Below are positions 48,168-59,236 of a stretch of 64,000 nt of DNA, piece by piece. Every line of letters begins with the position of its first letter. The stretch's first letter is position 1. Made by a program: the position numbers and the translations under genes. Origin of the DNA: Shewanella psychrotolerans (GTDB lineage: Bacteria > Pseudomonadota > Gammaproteobacteria > Enterobacterales > Shewanellaceae); assembly GCF_019457595.1 (NCBI RefSeq), contig NZ_CP080419.1:3286001-3350000 (forward strand), in the 5' to 3' direction. The notes under the pieces were generated by a model. The model ran no database searches and had not been told where the DNA came from. It was given only the letters and a program-made list of their open reading frames with translations.

Positions 48168-48956
48168 ATGGTCATTTTTTCGGCTTCAGCCATATTTTTC
48201 TACAGCATAGCCCTTATCTTGGTGATTAGTCGCCTGTTTCATGCCGATGGCCCGAACCGCAAGGCTGTTGCCGGGTTTGCTGCGATCGCCGTGATTCTTC
48301 ATGCCGCCGCACTTTCACAGGCCATCTTTACTGGTGACGGACAAAACTTTAGCCTAACCAACGTTATCTCCATGGTTAACTGGATCATTGCCTTTACCTT
48401 TACCATTTTAATGTTCAGATTAAAGGTGATTGTAGTCGTTCCAGTGGTCTATGCCTGCTCGGTAATATCTGTCGCGCTGCTATGGTTACTTCCTCCGAAG
48501 TTTATTACCCATTTTGAGCTCTACCCAGAAGTACTTGCCCACGTGGTGTTATCACTGATGGCATATAGCGCCCTGATGATTGCAGCGCTCTATGCGATAC
48601 AGCTTGCAATAATCCAAAATAAATTGAAGAAAAAGCAGTTAATGCTAAGTCCTGCGATACCGCCTTTAATGACGGTTGAAAAACAGCTATATCATCTCGT
48701 TATCATCGGCGTAGTGTTACTGAGTTTGTCACTGGCTACCGGGTTTATTTTCCTCGACGATATGTTTGCTGCGGGTAAAGGCCATAAGGCGATTTTATCT
48801 ATCCTTGCTTGGTTTACCTATATTGCTATGCTAGCGCAACAGTATTGGGTCGGCTGCAAAATCCGTACAGCCGTAGCCTATACGCTTACAGGCGCAACCT
48901 TGCTATCTCTTGCGTACTTCGGTGCAAGAATCGTTAAAGAGCTTATTTTACAATAG
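48168..48956 (+). CDS. ypjD: cytochrome c assembly-type inner membrane protein YpjD
   Basis: 262 residues with about eight membrane helices, related to the CcsA/ResC heme-handling family. The helix-loop segment FELYPEVLAHVVLSLMAYSALM carries the conserved His, and ATGFIFLDDMFAAGKGHKAILSILAWFTY holds the second conserved His region. The family function in organisms with the Ccm system is unclear. Start ATG at 48168. In E. coli ypjD lies between ffh and yfjD, as here. Confidence 0.9.
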   Translation: MVIFSASAIFFYSIALILVISRLFHADGPNRKAVAGFAAIAVILHAAALSQAIFTGDGQNFSLTNVISMVNWIIAFTFTILMFRLKVIVVVPVVYACSVISVALLWLLPPKFITHFELYPEVLAHVVLSLMAYSALMIAALYAIQLAIIQNKLKKKQLMLSPAIPPLMTVEKQLYHLVIIGVVLLSLSLATGFIFLDDMFAAGKGHKAILSILAWFTYIAMLAQQYWVGCKIRTAVAYTLTGATLLSLAYFGARIVKELILQ

Positions 48957-49079
48957 GTCAAATAACCCTAGTTGACGACATAAACTCTCGGCTAGGGCCA
49001 ACTTGACTCTTCGTTCAAATCGCTGTATTTACTACTTCTTACAACAATTTTCTTACTATCGCCAAAGCGAGGCCACTGT

Positions 49080-50366
49080 TTGGACGTCATATCCACCAGC
49101 GCACTTCTATTCATTCTATTTGTACTTATCGTAATATCGGCCTACTTTTCAGGTTCTGAGACTGCGATGATGTCCCTCAACCGCTATAGGTTACGTCATT
49201 TAGCCAATAATGGTCATAAAGGGGCTAAAAGAGCGATTAAATTACTCGATAGACCTGACCGTCTTATCGGTCTCATCTTAATTGGTAATAACCTAGTCAA
49301 TATTCTTGCAGCGTCTATCGCGACCATTGTCGCGAGCCGCTATTTCGGTGAGGTTGCAGGTCCTGCTGTAGCCACGGGAGTGCTCACGTTAGTGATACTC
49401 GTTTTTGCCGAAGTAACCCCTAAAACTGTGGCCGCATTGCACCCTGAACGTATCGCTTTCCCATCGAGCGTGCTACTAAAAATCCTCTTAGTTGTACTTT
49501 TACCTTTAGTCAAAAGTGTTAACTTTATCACCTCGACTTTCTTGCATATTCTCGGTATCCGATCAGTAAAAGAGGATGATGCATTAAGCCAAGAAGAGTT
49601 GCGCACCGTAGTACATGAAGCTGGCGCTTTGATCCCAAGACGACATCAAGAGATGCTGTTATCGATTATGGATCTTGAAAAAGTCACCGTCGAAGACATT
49701 ATGATCCCGCGTTCAGATCTTTACGCCATCAATATTAATGACAACTTTAAGAGCATTAATAAGCAAGTGATCCAAAGTCCACATACTCGCGTGTTACTCT
49801 ATCGGGATACGATCGATGATGCGGTCGGCTTTGTTCATCTTCGCGATGCTCTGAGACTACAATCCAAAGAACAATTTAGTAAGTCTTCCTTACTTCGCGC
49901 CGTAAAAGAGCTCTACTTTGTCCCTGAAGGTACGCCACTTAACGTACAACTGGCCAACTTTCAGCGAAATAAAGAACGTATCGGACTGGTCGTCGATGAA
50001 TATGGCGACATTCAAGGCTTAGTTACCCTAGAAGATATTCTCGAAGAGATTGTGGGTGACTTCACCACGTCGATGATCACCACCCCAAGTGAAGATATCA
50101 ATAAACAACCCGATGGAAGTTACTTAATCGATGCCACCATCAACATTCGCGATTTAAACAAAGAGATGGGTTGGCATTTCCCAATTGATGGACCAAAGAC
50201 ACTTAATGGCCTCATCATAGAATATCTTGAAGATATTCCTGAACCTAGCACTTCCATGCGGATATTTGGTTATCCTCTTGAAGTTATCGAAGTCGGGGAG
50301 AACATGGTAAAAACAGTGCGAGTGATACCTAAGCACTACAAAGCCCCAAAAACTAAGAAAAGCTAA
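49080..50366 (+). CDS. yfjD: CNNM/CorB-type transporter with CBS and CorC_HlyC domains
   Basis: 428 residues from a TTG at 49080 (MDVISTSALLFILF), with GAGG 7 bases upstream. DUF21/CNNM membrane domain (about 1-190, four helices, YFSGSETAMMSLNRYRLRHLA), CBS pair (about 200-330, MIPRSDLYAI, GLVVDEYGDIQGLVTLEDILEEIVGD) and a C-terminal CorC_HlyC domain (350-420). The family is linked to Mg2+ or Co2+ transport (CorB). It is followed by a clear terminator. Confidence 0.93.
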   Translation: MDVISTSALLFILFVLIVISAYFSGSETAMMSLNRYRLRHLANNGHKGAKRAIKLLDRPDRLIGLILIGNNLVNILAASIATIVASRYFGEVAGPAVATGVLTLVILVFAEVTPKTVAALHPERIAFPSSVLLKILLVVLLPLVKSVNFITSTFLHILGIRSVKEDDALSQEELRTVVHEAGALIPRRHQEMLLSIMDLEKVTVEDIMIPRSDLYAININDNFKSINKQVIQSPHTRVLLYRDTIDDAVGFVHLRDALRLQSKEQFSKSSLLRAVKELYFVPEGTPLNVQLANFQRNKERIGLVVDEYGDIQGLVTLEDILEEIVGDFTTSMITTPSEDINKQPDGSYLIDATINIRDLNKEMGWHFPIDGPKTLNGLIIEYLEDIPEPSTSMRIFGYPLEVIEVGENMVKTVRVIPKHYKAPKTKKS

Positions 50367-50388
50367 TAGCCTTCTAAATTAAAAGAGT

Positions 50389-50414
50389 AAAAAGGCGCTA
50401 TATAGCGCCTTTTT
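50389..50414 (+). terminator. terminator of yfjD
   Basis: AAAAAGGCGCTA and its complement back to back, ending in TTTTT. A nearly loop-free palindrome. Confidence 0.88.
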
Positions 50415-50470
50415 ACTGTCTAATCGACTTCGTTAACTTACTGTATTGGGCATACAGGAGCGCAGCGACA

Positions 50471-51010
50471 TTAGTTAGCAGAATTCAACTTTGTCAAACT
50501 ACGCCTCTTTTCTATTGCCAACGGCGTGATCTCTTTATCCAGCTCAGACTCCAATCCCAGCATAAAATAAACCTCAGCCATCAAGAAAAACGGGCCGATT
50601 AACAACTGATTCAAATCATCGATAAACGCAGGCTTCGCCTTTTCATATTTGTGCCCTATAAGCTGAAATACCCAGCCAACCACAAAGACACCAATAGCAA
50701 TCATCCAAACCTCGTCTAATCTAGAAACCAGATATGAGCTGTACAATACAGGTAAGATAAAAAGTAACAATCCAATCGCTAATTTCGCATGCAACTTAAA
50801 ATAGTAAATGAGTACACCTGCAGCGAATAATCCGGCAACGTTGAATACTAAGCCTGAATCCTCAAGAACTAAAAAATTAACAGGAATAGTGTTTAGCATC
50901 ACAAATGCAGCCCAAATAATCAGCGGGATCCCAACGAAGTGAGTCTTAATATTGGTTGGATTGAGGTGCACACTCTTATAAGTCGCTAGCTGCTCTACAG
51001 CGGATTTCAT
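50471..51010 (-). CDS. Mpo1-like (DUF962) membrane protein
   Basis: 179 residues, four to five helices. The diagnostic motifs HLNPTNIKTHFVGIPLIIW and IGHKYEKAKPAF match the yeast Mpo1/YGL010w family, an Fe2+-dependent dioxygenase that removes one carbon from 2-hydroxy fatty acids. His residues in those motifs (THF, GHKYE) are the presumed iron ligands. Bacterial members are largely unstudied, so the fatty acid role is inferred. Monocistronic. Confidence 0.85.
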   Translation of the reverse strand: MKSAVEQLATYKSVHLNPTNIKTHFVGIPLIIWAAFVMLNTIPVNFLVLEDSGLVFNVAGLFAAGVLIYYFKLHAKLAIGLLLFILPVLYSSYLVSRLDEVWMIAIGVFVVGWVFQLIGHKYEKAKPAFIDDLNQLLIGPFFLMAEVYFMLGLESELDKEITPLAIEKRRSLTKLNSAN

Positions 51011-51405
51011 TTTGCACTCCCAGATTTGATGAATTTATTTTTATTATGCTCAATTGCAGGCACGGCGTTTAAACGAAATACACCTATCGAGATGAAGAGA
51101 CGAAATTGTCTCACATGAATGACAGCTTCACCGATGCAAACACTTATCCTTGCCCGACTTCATCGATGAGAGTCTCGATAGCCCCTTTTATTATCTCTAA
51201 CCTAGCTCATTTACCGCTTAAATCATAGGCTCAAGATTCAAATTTTACCCGAAGAGTGGATCCCAAGTTATCATTAAAAATTCAGCACCTTATTAAAGCC
51301 TTCCTCGACAAAAGTTAAAAATAGAAAAACCGAAAGCTCACTGTTTTATGTTGGTAGCTTCAACTATATTAAAGAAGAACAAGGCCGATCTTATATCAGT
51401 ATTCT
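51011..51405. other. gene-less gap before the diguanylate cyclase
   Basis: 395 bases between divergent genes, AT-rich. It holds the two promoters. No repeat, ncRNA or known operator was recognised. A short inverted pair, ATCGA/TCGAT (about 51162-51179), is seen. Confidence 0.5.
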
Positions 51406-52428
51406 ATGAAAAATACCTATAAACATAACACCCTTGCCGAATCTGACTTCACACTCAACGCCATCTTAGATCTGATAGCGGAAGGGACTTGGGACTGGGA
51501 TGCCAAAACAGGGATAGTAATAAGAAGTCCAGGCTGGTATCGAATGCTAGGTTACGATGAAAAATCCTTGCAAGAGAATGTATTTACATGGGAAAACATC
51601 ATTCATCCAGATGACTATAACAGAGTGATGACCCACTTTGAGCAATATATCAATGGAGAGTCTAATCAATACCGGATCGAATACCGATGTAAAAAATCCG
51701 ATGATAGTTACTTATGGATATTGGATCATGCCAAAATCCAGACTTATAAAGCTGACGGCACAGTTGCGAGAATGATTGGCGCTCATCAGAATATTCATGA
51801 TGAGAAATTAGCAGCACAAGAAGCCGACAAACTCAAAGAGATGGCACTACAGGGCACGATATCATTGGAAAGTTTGATAAAGATAAGTGCTAGAGAACTT
51901 AAAATTAAAAATCAGCAACTTGAAGATAAAATCAAACAAGTAGCTCTGCTATCCAATATTGATCCGCTCACCTCTATCGCCAATAGAAGAAGTTTTGAAG
52001 TCGAATTAACCAAAGAGATCTTACGGTCAAAACGATATAATCACCCATTATCACTGGCTATGTTTGACATAGATTTATTCAAAAACATCAATGACACCTA
52101 CGGTCACAATAAAGGTGATCTTATTCTGCAAAAGCTCTGTCGGCTAGTCTCTAAAAATATTAGAGAGCAAGACTGCTTCGCTCGATGGGGTGGAGAAGAA
52201 TTTGTTATTATATTTCCTGAAATAACACTAGAAAACGCACTGGAGGTGACAGAGAAATTACGAAGCACTATCAGCCAATATGAGTTCGAACCCAATTTAT
52301 ACATTAGCTGCAGTTTTGGTGTGACCGAATATAATAGTACAGATTCAATAGAAACCGTCTTTCAGCGTATTGATAACTCACTATATCAAGCCAAAAAAAA
52401 CGGTCGCAATCGAGTCGAAAGCTGTTAA
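51406..52428 (+). CDS. PAS-GGDEF diguanylate cyclase
   Basis: 340 residues, cytosolic, no membrane segment. PAS_3-type sensor at about 20-135 (GTWDWDAKTGIVIRSPGWYRMLGY, FTWENIIHPDD), a short helical/coiled linker (135-185) and a GGDEF domain (186-338) with DPLTSIANRR, DIDLFKNINDTYGH and the active site GGEEF (262-266). An RxxD inhibitory site is present (R253-E-Q-D256), five residues before GGEEF, so product inhibition by c-di-GMP is expected. It makes c-di-GMP. The signal bound by the PAS is unknown. Confidence 0.93.
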   Translation: MKNTYKHNTLAESDFTLNAILDLIAEGTWDWDAKTGIVIRSPGWYRMLGYDEKSLQENVFTWENIIHPDDYNRVMTHFEQYINGESNQYRIEYRCKKSDDSYLWILDHAKIQTYKADGTVARMIGAHQNIHDEKLAAQEADKLKEMALQGTISLESLIKISARELKIKNQQLEDKIKQVALLSNIDPLTSIANRRSFEVELTKEILRSKRYNHPLSLAMFDIDLFKNINDTYGHNKGDLILQKLCRLVSKNIREQDCFARWGGEEFVIIFPEITLENALEVTEKLRSTISQYEFEPNLYISCSFGVTEYNSTDSIETVFQRIDNSLYQAKKNGRNRVESC

Positions 52429-52481
52429 CCCCTAAAGCCCTCTATAAGAAAAAAGACTAATAATTTTTCTTCAAATTTCCG

Positions 52482-52880
52482 CTATGACTCAATAATCACA
52501 GTCGCGGTGGCATAATGTTTTTCATCGGCAATGGATAGGAAGGCTTTAACACCACCTAACAAAGTTAATCGCTCAGCTGCACCAGCATTGAAACTCACTA
52601 AAGGCGCGCCGTTAGCATCATTACTTATTTCAATATGCTGGAACGATACACCGCGGCCTATTCCTGTACCTAATGCCTTAGCCGCAGCCTCTTTGGCTGC
52701 AAAACGTTTCGCTAGGTAACGTCCCGGTTGGGTGGCGTTAACAAAGATCGAAAGCTCAAACGGGGTTAACACCCGTTTGGCCAAGCGACATTGAGCGAGC
52801 GCATCATGATCGCCCGCTTGAGGTACCTTTTGTTCGATACGTTCAATTTCAACGATATCTGTACCTAAACCGACAATCAT
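52482..52880 (-). CDS. acpS: holo-[acyl-carrier-protein] synthase
   Basis: 132 residues; transfers 4'-phosphopantetheine from CoA to ACP. Motifs GLGTDIVEIERIE and RFAAKEAAAKALGTGI are diagnostic. Last gene of the lepA/lepB-rnc-era-recO-pdxJ-acpS group. 111 bases after pdxJ, with a small repeat in the gap. Confidence 0.97.
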   Translation of the reverse strand: MIVGLGTDIVEIERIEQKVPQAGDHDALAQCRLAKRVLTPFELSIFVNATQPGRYLAKRFAAKEAAAKALGTGIGRGVSFQHIEISNDANGAPLVSFNAGAAERLTLLGGVKAFLSIADEKHYATATVIIES

Positions 52881-52950
52881 GACTATTCCTTAAAAAATTG
52901 AGCAGTGGCGGCCCAACACTCAACGAAAACATTGATAAGCACGTGACTAG

Positions 52951-52978
52951 TAGCTGTTAGCTATTAGCTCGTAGCCTA
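52951..52978. repeat. short heptamer tandem repeat between pdxJ and acpS
   Basis: Four adjacent 7-base units of the form TAGCTNN (TAGCTGT, TAGCTAT, TAGCTCG, TAGCCTA). A degenerate microsatellite. Confidence 0.8.
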
Positions 52979-52991
52979 TACTTCCAGCAAT

Positions 52992-53729
52992 TTACTCGCC
53001 GTTACGCCCTTCAATCATTAACAGCTTCATATCACGAACTGCAGTGTCTAAACCATCGATAGACGCACGGGCGATAATTGCGTGACCAATATTAAGCTCA
53101 TAAAGCTCTGGGATCGCGGCTATCGGCTTCACATTGTGATAGTGGAGTCCATGGCCAGCATTAACCACTAATCCCTTACCGTGGGCATACGTGGCCATCT
53201 CAGTAATACGCGCAAGTTCTTTAGCCTGCGCTTCGTCGGTCTCGGCGTCAGCATAACAACCTGTATGTAGCTCAATCACTGGGGCGCCTACGTCAACAGT
53301 GGCATCGATTTGTGTTTTATCTGCATCGATAAATAACGAAACCTTAATCCCCTGCGCAGCCAAACGGGAAACAGCAGCGCGGATCTTATCCTGTTGCCCA
53401 GCAACATCCAGTCCCCCCTCAGTGGTCAACTCTTCACGCTTTTCAGGCACTAAACACACATAAGTCGGCTTAACTTCGCAGGCGATATCGAGCATCTCAT
53501 CAGTCACGGCCATTTCAAAATTCATCCGCGTCTTGATCGTCTTAGCAAGCAGATAAATATCGCGATCGCAGATATGACGTCGATCTTCACGTAGATGCAC
53601 GGTAATACCTTCAGCCCCTGCATGCTCCGCGACGGCTGCGGCATGGACAGGGTCTGGATAGCTAGTACCACGAGCCTGACGTAAGGTTGCAATGTGATCG
53701 ATATTAACGCCCAAATGAATACGGCCCAT
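52992..53729 (-). CDS. pdxJ: pyridoxine 5'-phosphate synthase
   Basis: 245 residues; TIM barrel condensing 3-amino-2-oxopropyl phosphate with 1-deoxyxylulose 5-phosphate. Signatures are [50 protein letters not shown] and ELHTGCYA with [11 protein letters not shown]. 108 bases downstream of recO. Confidence 0.98.
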   Translation of the reverse strand: MGRIHLGVNIDHIATLRQARGTSYPDPVHAAAVAEHAGAEGITVHLREDRRHICDRDIYLLAKTIKTRMNFEMAVTDEMLDIACEVKPTYVCLVPEKREELTTEGGLDVAGQQDKIRAAVSRLAAQGIKVSLFIDADKTQIDATVDVGAPVIELHTGCYADAETDEAQAKELARITEMATYAHGKGLVVNAGHGLHYHNVKPIAAIPELYELNIGHAIIARASIDGLDTAVRDMKLLMIEGRNGE

Positions 53730-53837
53730 GGTATGTACCTAACCTTTAAGAATATTAAGTGATTGTAGATTGGTTGGCGCTTATTGTACTAAGCCACAAA
53801 GGAAAAACCAGTCGAAACTGCGCCAGAGGCAAGCAAA

Positions 53838-54533
53838 TTACTTGCTATAAGATGATTTTTTGATGCCTTTATTAAACAAGGCCCGCGACTTGAGTGGTTT
53901 ATCGCCAAGTACAGCCGAGAGCAGTTGCCTCATTAATCGCTTAGCTTGTTTAAAATCAGACTCTTGCAATTTTCCAGTCTCTAAAGCCAGCAGCAACTCA
54001 CCACTATAGTGATTAGATTTAGGCCCAAGTGCAGTAGAAAAACCCTCATCCGATAACAGGCGGTAATAGAAATCAGCCTCGATAGGAGATTGCGTAACAT
54101 CCAGTGTTAACGATGGCATCACCCCCAGCTCTTTTAGGAGTTCAATCTCAAATGACCTTAGCTGCGCCTGATTAAATCCCGCTGCCATTGCCATCAAGGT
54201 TTTATGATAAGTAAAAAACAGCTGCTCGGCCCCGTGTTCAACAGAGAGACAACGCACCAATAATTCATTTAAGTAAAATCCAGCAAAGCTAACTTCGCCA
54301 CTTATAGGCACTGCCGGACTCGCGGCTTCAACTTGATACAAGTTTTTAAGGCTACTGCGACCAGAAAGTTGAAACAGCAGAGGTTGAAATGGCTGAAGAA
54401 TACTCTTAATTGATGACTTGCCACTACCAAGACGCGCAACACAATCGATACGTCCATGACCATCGACCAATAAATTAACGAGAACGCTCGACTCTTTGTA
54501 AGGACGAGTATGTAACACATATCCCCGCAGCAT
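53838..54533 (-). CDS. recO: DNA repair protein RecO
   Basis: 231 residues; OB-fold N-terminus (MLRGYVLHTRPYKESSVLVNL, VARLGSGKSSI) and helical C-terminus (PIEADFYYRLLSDEGF). It loads RecA with RecR onto SSB-coated DNA. AGGATAG precedes the ATG. The zinc-finger cysteines found in some RecO proteins are not present. Confidence 0.95.
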   Translation of the reverse strand: MLRGYVLHTRPYKESSVLVNLLVDGHGRIDCVARLGSGKSSIKSILQPFQPLLFQLSGRSSLKNLYQVEAASPAVPISGEVSFAGFYLNELLVRCLSVEHGAEQLFFTYHKTLMAMAAGFNQAQLRSFEIELLKELGVMPSLTLDVTQSPIEADFYYRLLSDEGFSTALGPKSNHYSGELLLALETGKLQESDFKQAKRLMRQLLSAVLGDKPLKSRALFNKGIKKSSYSK

Positions 54534-54641
54534 CTATCCTCGCTCGCTTATTATCAATCATTACAATAAAGGCCAAGATAATAAACCGCAAACCTTGTTG
54601 CAATCCCTCATCTCGGCCTCAGATCATCACGTTACTGATGG

Positions 54642-55634
54642 TTAATCTTCGCCATAGCCTAATGATCTTAACGCACGCTCATCATCGGCCCAACCAGATT
54701 TAACCTTAACCCAAACCTCTAAGAACACCTTGTTATCGAATAAGACTTCCATATCCAAACGCGCTTGAGTTGCAATCGTGCGAATACGTTCACCCTTATT
54801 ACCAATCACCATACGCTTTTGAGTTTCGCGCTCAACTAAGATCAAGGCATTAATTTGATAAACGCCATTTTCCATCATCTTAAACTGTTCAATCTCAACC
54901 GTTGCATCGTAAGGCAATTCATCGCCCAAAAAGCGCATCAGCTTTTCACGCACAATTTCTGATGCCATAAACTTTTGAGAGCGGTCGGTAACATAGTCTT
55001 CAGGGAAATAGAAAGGCGATTCTGGAACAGACTCAACCGCCATATCCATAATACGCTGCACATTGGTGCCTTGAGTCGCTGATATTGGCAAAATTTCATC
55101 AAACTCAAATTTAGCCGCAAGCTCCTGCAAATGCGGGAATAACGCCTCCTTGTCTTTGATGTTATCCACCTTGTTGATGGCCAGTACTGTTTTACGACCA
55201 TCATCACGACTTTGAAGCTTTTTAAGTACCATCTCATCGTCGGCGGTCCAGTTAAGGCCATCGACAACAAAAACAACCAGACTCACCTCAGCAAGGGAGC
55301 TCGATGCAGCGCGGTTCATTAAACGGTTAATGGCGCGCTTCTCTTCTATATGCAAACCAGGCGTGTCGATAAATACCACTTGGCGAGGACCATCGGTATG
55401 AATCCCCATAATACGGTGACGCGTAGTTTGCGGCTTCTTAGAGGTAATTGAAATTTTTTGCCCTAAAAGCTTATTGAGTAGTGTCGACTTACCCACATTT
55501 GGGCGGCCAACAATAGCAACCATACCACAGTAGGTGACAGCATATTCGCTGGCACTCGTACCGCTGTTCATACGAGCAAGCAGCTCGTCTAAACTCGGTT
55601 CGTTACTGCTTTGCGGCTTTTTAGGATCACTCAT
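54642..55634 (-). CDS. era: GTPase Era
   Basis: 330 residues. G1 motif [10 protein letters not shown] (43-52), [26 protein letters not shown] and a C-terminal KH domain with [17 protein letters not shown], which binds 16S rRNA near its 3' end. It has about 30 extra N-terminal residues compared with E. coli Era (about 301), rich in Ser/Pro/Lys. The start overlaps the rnc stop by 4 bases. Confidence 0.97.
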   Translation of the reverse strand: MSDPKKPQSSNEPSLDELLARMNSGTSASEYAVTYCGMVAIVGRPNVGKSTLLNKLLGQKISITSKKPQTTRHRIMGIHTDGPRQVVFIDTPGLHIEEKRAINRLMNRAASSSLAEVSLVVFVVDGLNWTADDEMVLKKLQSRDDGRKTVLAINKVDNIKDKEALFPHLQELAAKFEFDEILPISATQGTNVQRIMDMAVESVPESPFYFPEDYVTDRSQKFMASEIVREKLMRFLGDELPYDATVEIEQFKMMENGVYQINALILVERETQKRMVIGNKGERIRTIATQARLDMEVLFDNKVFLEVWVKVKSGWADDERALRSLGYGED

Positions 55635-56308
55635 CGTTTAATACGCTCCAAAACTTCTGCTGCGGCAATCTGCTCCGCTTTTCTACGGGAGTTGGCTATG
55701 CCAACGACCGCTTTATCTAATTGCTCAATTTTACATTCAACTGTAAAAGTTTGCGCGTGAGCCTCTCCGCTAATATTGACAACCTTGTATACCGGTAGAG
55801 GTTTTTTAAAGCCCTGCAGGTGTTCCTGCAGCAGGGTTTTGGGATCTTTTTGATTAATCGGCTCAATGACGGCCAATCGCGTCTTATACCAATTTAACAC
55901 TAATACTCGACAAGCTTCGAGATCGGCATCGAGATAGATAGCACCAATAATCGCTTCGACCGCGTCAGCTAAAATGGATTCACGGCGAAATCCACCACTC
56001 TTAAGTTCGCCAGGACCGAGTTTGAGGTAATCTCCGAGCTTAAATTCTTTAGCTATTTGCGCCAACATTTTGCCGCACACCAACGTAGCACGCATACGAC
56101 TCAAGTCACCTTCGGTCGCCTTGGGAAACTGATGATACAAAGCATCCGAGATCACAATAGACAGAATTGAATCACCTAAAAACTCGAGGCGTTCATTGTG
56201 TTTACTTGCTGCACTTCTGTGAGTTAAAGCTTGCTCTAAAAGGCTTAGCTTATTGAATTCATAACCTAATGTTCGGCATAAACGCGGCAGGTTTTTAATC
56301 GGTTCCAT
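55631..56308 (-). CDS. rnc: ribonuclease III
   Basis: 225 residues from the ATG at 56306-56308 ([19 protein letters not shown]). The frame is open three codons further to a TTG at 56317 with a binding site too close to be used. Catalytic motif [17 protein letters not shown], second acidic site [12 protein letters not shown], and a double-stranded RNA-binding domain at 155-225 ([22 protein letters not shown]). It matures rRNA and cleaves dsRNA. Starts one base after the lepB stop and overlaps era. Confidence 0.97.
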   Translation of the reverse strand: MEPIKNLPRLCRTLGYEFNKLSLLEQALTHRSAASKHNERLEFLGDSILSIVISDALYHQFPKATEGDLSRMRATLVCGKMLAQIAKEFKLGDYLKLGPGELKSGGFRRESILADAVEAIIGAIYLDADLEACRVLVLNWYKTRLAVIEPINQKDPKTLLQEHLQGFKKPLPVYKVVNISGEAHAQTFTVECKIEQLDKAVVGIANSRRKAEQIAAAEVLERIKR

Positions 56309-56309
56309 A

Positions 56310-57227
56310 TTACACAATTCCGCCTACACGATTAAAACGCACACCCGTTGGGATCCATGTTGGCAAAAAGTCGCTCTTGCTGCGGTCAAACTCGAAGCTA
56401 ATCCAAATAGCCACCGCTTTGCCCACTAAGTTTGCTTCTGGCACAAATCCCCAAAAACGCGAGTCGGTACTGTTATCGCGGTTGTCACCCATCATGAAAT
56501 ATTGGCCTTCAGGTACAATAAATTCACCCACAGCAAGATTGTTCTCACGGAAATAGTAAGAAGTGGGTTCACCTCGTCCAGGGTTAATCAAGATATCGTG
56601 GGTCACGTCACCTAACTGCTCTTTGTAACGTAATAACGGGATATTATCTTGGCTAAATTCGCCTTGATTGACACCCACACGCTCAATTTTTTCAAGCTTA
56701 GGGCAAGTCGTTTCACCTTCAGCACACGCTTTTTGGATATAGAGATCTTTATTACGATAAACAATACGATCCCCTGGCAAACCAATCACTCGTTTAATGT
56801 AATCAATTTTAGGGTTCTCAGGATACTTGAATACCGCAACATCGCCACGCTCAGGCTTGCCAGTTTCAACCAACTTACTGCGCCAGACAGGATCTTTTAA
56901 CCCGTAGCTGAACTTCTCAACTAAGATGAAATCGCCGACTAACAGTGTTGGCATCATCGAACCAGATGGAATCTGAAATGGTTCATAGATAAACGAACGT
57001 AAAATCAATACAAAAGCGATAACTGGAAAAATGGAACGCGAGGTTTCAACAATAGCTGATTCACGAACAATTTTTTCAGCGCTTTCTTCACTAATATTAG
57101 CCTCGGAGGCTTGCGCAATAGCGAGCTTCTGTTGGCGCTTAGGTGCGAGCACAATCGCGTCGAACAACCAGATCAAACCACTACTGACTGTCACCAATAC
57201 CAAGATGAGGGAAAAATAAGCTGCCAT
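56310..57227 (-). CDS. lepB: signal peptidase I
   Basis: 305 residues. Two N-terminal membrane segments (about 4-28 and 66-80), catalytic Ser90 in [11 protein letters not shown], general base Lys145 in [12 protein letters not shown], and box [19 protein letters not shown]. It cleaves Sec and Tat signal peptides on the periplasmic side. It lies 148 bases downstream of lepA with a GC-rich hairpin in between. Confidence 0.97.
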   Translation of the reverse strand: MAAYFSLILVLVTVSSGLIWLFDAIVLAPKRQQKLAIAQASEANISEESAEKIVRESAIVETSRSIFPVIAFVLILRSFIYEPFQIPSGSMMPTLLVGDFILVEKFSYGLKDPVWRSKLVETGKPERGDVAVFKYPENPKIDYIKRVIGLPGDRIVYRNKDLYIQKACAEGETTCPKLEKIERVGVNQGEFSQDNIPLLRYKEQLGDVTHDILINPGRGEPTSYYFRENNLAVGEFIVPEGQYFMMGDNRDNSTDSRFWGFVPEANLVGKAVAIWISFEFDRSKSDFLPTWIPTGVRFNRVGGIV

Positions 57228-57315
57228 AGCTAACTAACTCCTGCGAAATAAGAATATCAGCATCGGACTAACCAGTCTGACGCCTCAATAGCTCATTTAT
57301 ACTGTAACAAAGAAA

Positions 57316-57334
57316 GCGCCGCAAACCGCGGCGC
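57316..57334 (-). other. GC-rich hairpin between lepA and lepB
   Basis: GCGCCGC and GCGGCGC enclose a 5-base loop; in the minus direction TTTCTTTG follows. It may be a partial terminator reducing lepA read-through into lepB, or an mRNA processing stop. Confidence 0.6.
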
Positions 57335-57375
57335 CTAATATCTATCACTATTAACAATTATTAACGAAATAGTGA

Positions 57376-59166
57376 TTATTCGTTGAGCTTAAGTACCGCA
57401 AGGAAGGCTTCTTGTGGTACTTCCACATTACCAACCTGCTTCATGCGTTTCTTACCCTCTTTCTGCTTGTTAAGCAGTTTCTTCTTACGTGATACGTCGC
57501 CGCCGTAACATTTAGCCGTCACGTCTTTACGCAATGCCTTCACAGAAGAACGCGCAATAATTTGACTACCAATAGCAGCCTGAATCGCAATATCAAACAT
57601 CTGTCTTGGAATAAGTTCTTTCATCTTATTCACAAGCGCTAAGCCCTGATAACGCACATTCGTTTTATGTAAAATCATAGCTAACGCATCAACACGATCA
57701 CCATTAATTAACACATCTAAACGCACCATATCGGCAGGCTCAAAACGTTTAAAGTTATATTCCAGTGACGCATAACCACGACTGGTTGACTTCAAACGGT
57801 CAAAGAAATCCATGACCACTTCAGCCATCGGCATATCATAAGTGATCGCCACTTGATTGCCGTGATACACCATATTGGTTTGTACACCACGCTTTTCAAC
57901 GCAAAGGGTGATCACATTACCTAAATACTCTTTGGGTACCAAAATGTTTGTCTCAACAATCGGCTCACGCATCTCTTCGATGTTATTCATCGCAGGAAGA
58001 TCAGATGGATTATCAACGTAGATGGTTTCACCCTTCGTCGTTACCACCTCATAGACTACCGTTGGTGCAGTGGTGATCAAATCAAGGTTGTATTCACGCT
58101 CTAAACGCTCTTGAATGATCTCCATGTGCAATAGACCGAGATAACCAATACGGAAACCAAAGCCAAGTGCTGATGATGTTTCAGGTTCAAAGAACAAAGA
58201 GGCGTCATTGAGGCTTAACTTATTAAGCGCGTCACGGAAGTTTTCATAATCATCGGTCGAGATAGGGAATACACCAGCATAAACCTGAGGTTTAACCTTT
58301 TTAAAGCCTGGGAGCGGCTTTTCAGCGCCATTTTTTGCCAAGGTTAAAGTATCACCAACCGGTGCGCCGTGGATCTCTTTGATACCCGCGATAACAAACC
58401 CTACTTCACCGGTATTTAATGCACCAGTATCAGTTTGCTTTGGCGTGAATATACCTACGCGGTCAGCGGTATGGGTTTGCCCTGTAGACATCACCTTAAA
58501 CTTATCGCCTTTTTTGAGCTTGCCGTTCTTGATACGCACTAACGATACAACGCCAAGATAGCTATCAAACCATGAGTCGATAATCAGTGCTTGCAGCGGC
58601 GCATCAGGATCGCCCTCTGGAGGAGGAATTTGGGCTACGATAGTTTCAAGAACATCGGTGATACCTAAACCCGTTTTAGCAGAGCAGCGAACCGCATCGG
58701 TGGCTTCAATACCCACGATATCTTCGATCTCTTCTGCTACACGCTCAGGGTCGGCTTGAGGAAGATCGATCTTGTTCAATACAGGAACAACATCAAGATC
58801 CATCTCTAATGCGGTATAACAGTTTGCTAAGGTCTGAGCCTCTACACCTTGGCCAGCATCCACGACTAGCAGAGCGCCCTCACATGCAGCGAGGGAGCGT
58901 GAAACCTCATAGGAAAAATCCACATGGCCAGGAGTATCAATAAAGTTAAGCTGGTAAGTTTCACCATCTTTGGCTTTATAATCGAGCGTTACACTCTGAG
59001 CCTTAATGGTAATACCACGCTCACGCTCAAGATCCATTGAATCCAATACTTGTGCCGCCATCTCACGGTTAGACAAGCCACCGCATTCTTGAATAAGACG
59101 GTCAGAAAGGGTTGATTTGCCATGATCAATATGGGCAATAATCGAAAAGTTTCTAATATGCTTCAT
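57376..59166 (-). CDS. lepA: elongation factor 4 (LepA), ribosomal back-translocase
   Basis: 596 residues. GTPase motifs [26 protein letters not shown] and [11 protein letters not shown]; then EF-G-like domains and the LepA-specific C-terminus ([19 protein letters not shown]). Family length. Upstream of lepB as in E. coli; separated from the rseC stop by 127 bases that contain a repeat fragment. Confidence 0.98.
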   Translation of the reverse strand: MKHIRNFSIIAHIDHGKSTLSDRLIQECGGLSNREMAAQVLDSMDLERERGITIKAQSVTLDYKAKDGETYQLNFIDTPGHVDFSYEVSRSLAACEGALLVVDAGQGVEAQTLANCYTALEMDLDVVPVLNKIDLPQADPERVAEEIEDIVGIEATDAVRCSAKTGLGITDVLETIVAQIPPPEGDPDAPLQALIIDSWFDSYLGVVSLVRIKNGKLKKGDKFKVMSTGQTHTADRVGIFTPKQTDTGALNTGEVGFVIAGIKEIHGAPVGDTLTLAKNGAEKPLPGFKKVKPQVYAGVFPISTDDYENFRDALNKLSLNDASLFFEPETSSALGFGFRIGYLGLLHMEIIQERLEREYNLDLITTAPTVVYEVVTTKGETIYVDNPSDLPAMNNIEEMREPIVETNILVPKEYLGNVITLCVEKRGVQTNMVYHGNQVAITYDMPMAEVVMDFFDRLKSTSRGYASLEYNFKRFEPADMVRLDVLINGDRVDALAMILHKTNVRYQGLALVNKMKELIPRQMFDIAIQAAIGSQIIARSSVKALRKDVTAKCYGGDVSRKKKLLNKQKEGKKRMKQVGNVEVPQEAFLAVLKLNE

Positions 59167-59236
59167 TGTGCGAAATGACTAAACTCAAAGTTGAAAATTA
59201 TCTAAAAGTGCCGAATTGTACCCGATCACCGACCTA

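Noticed and set aside
51144..51205. Minus-strand fragment ending LEIIKGAIETLIDEVGQG before a stop
   Set aside because: It looks protein-like, but it has a stop shortly upstream and no start codon or binding site; too short to call even as a remnant.
52951..52978. CRISPR-like array from regularly spaced TAGCT units
   Set aside because: Units are 7 bases with no spacers; it is a degenerate microsatellite.
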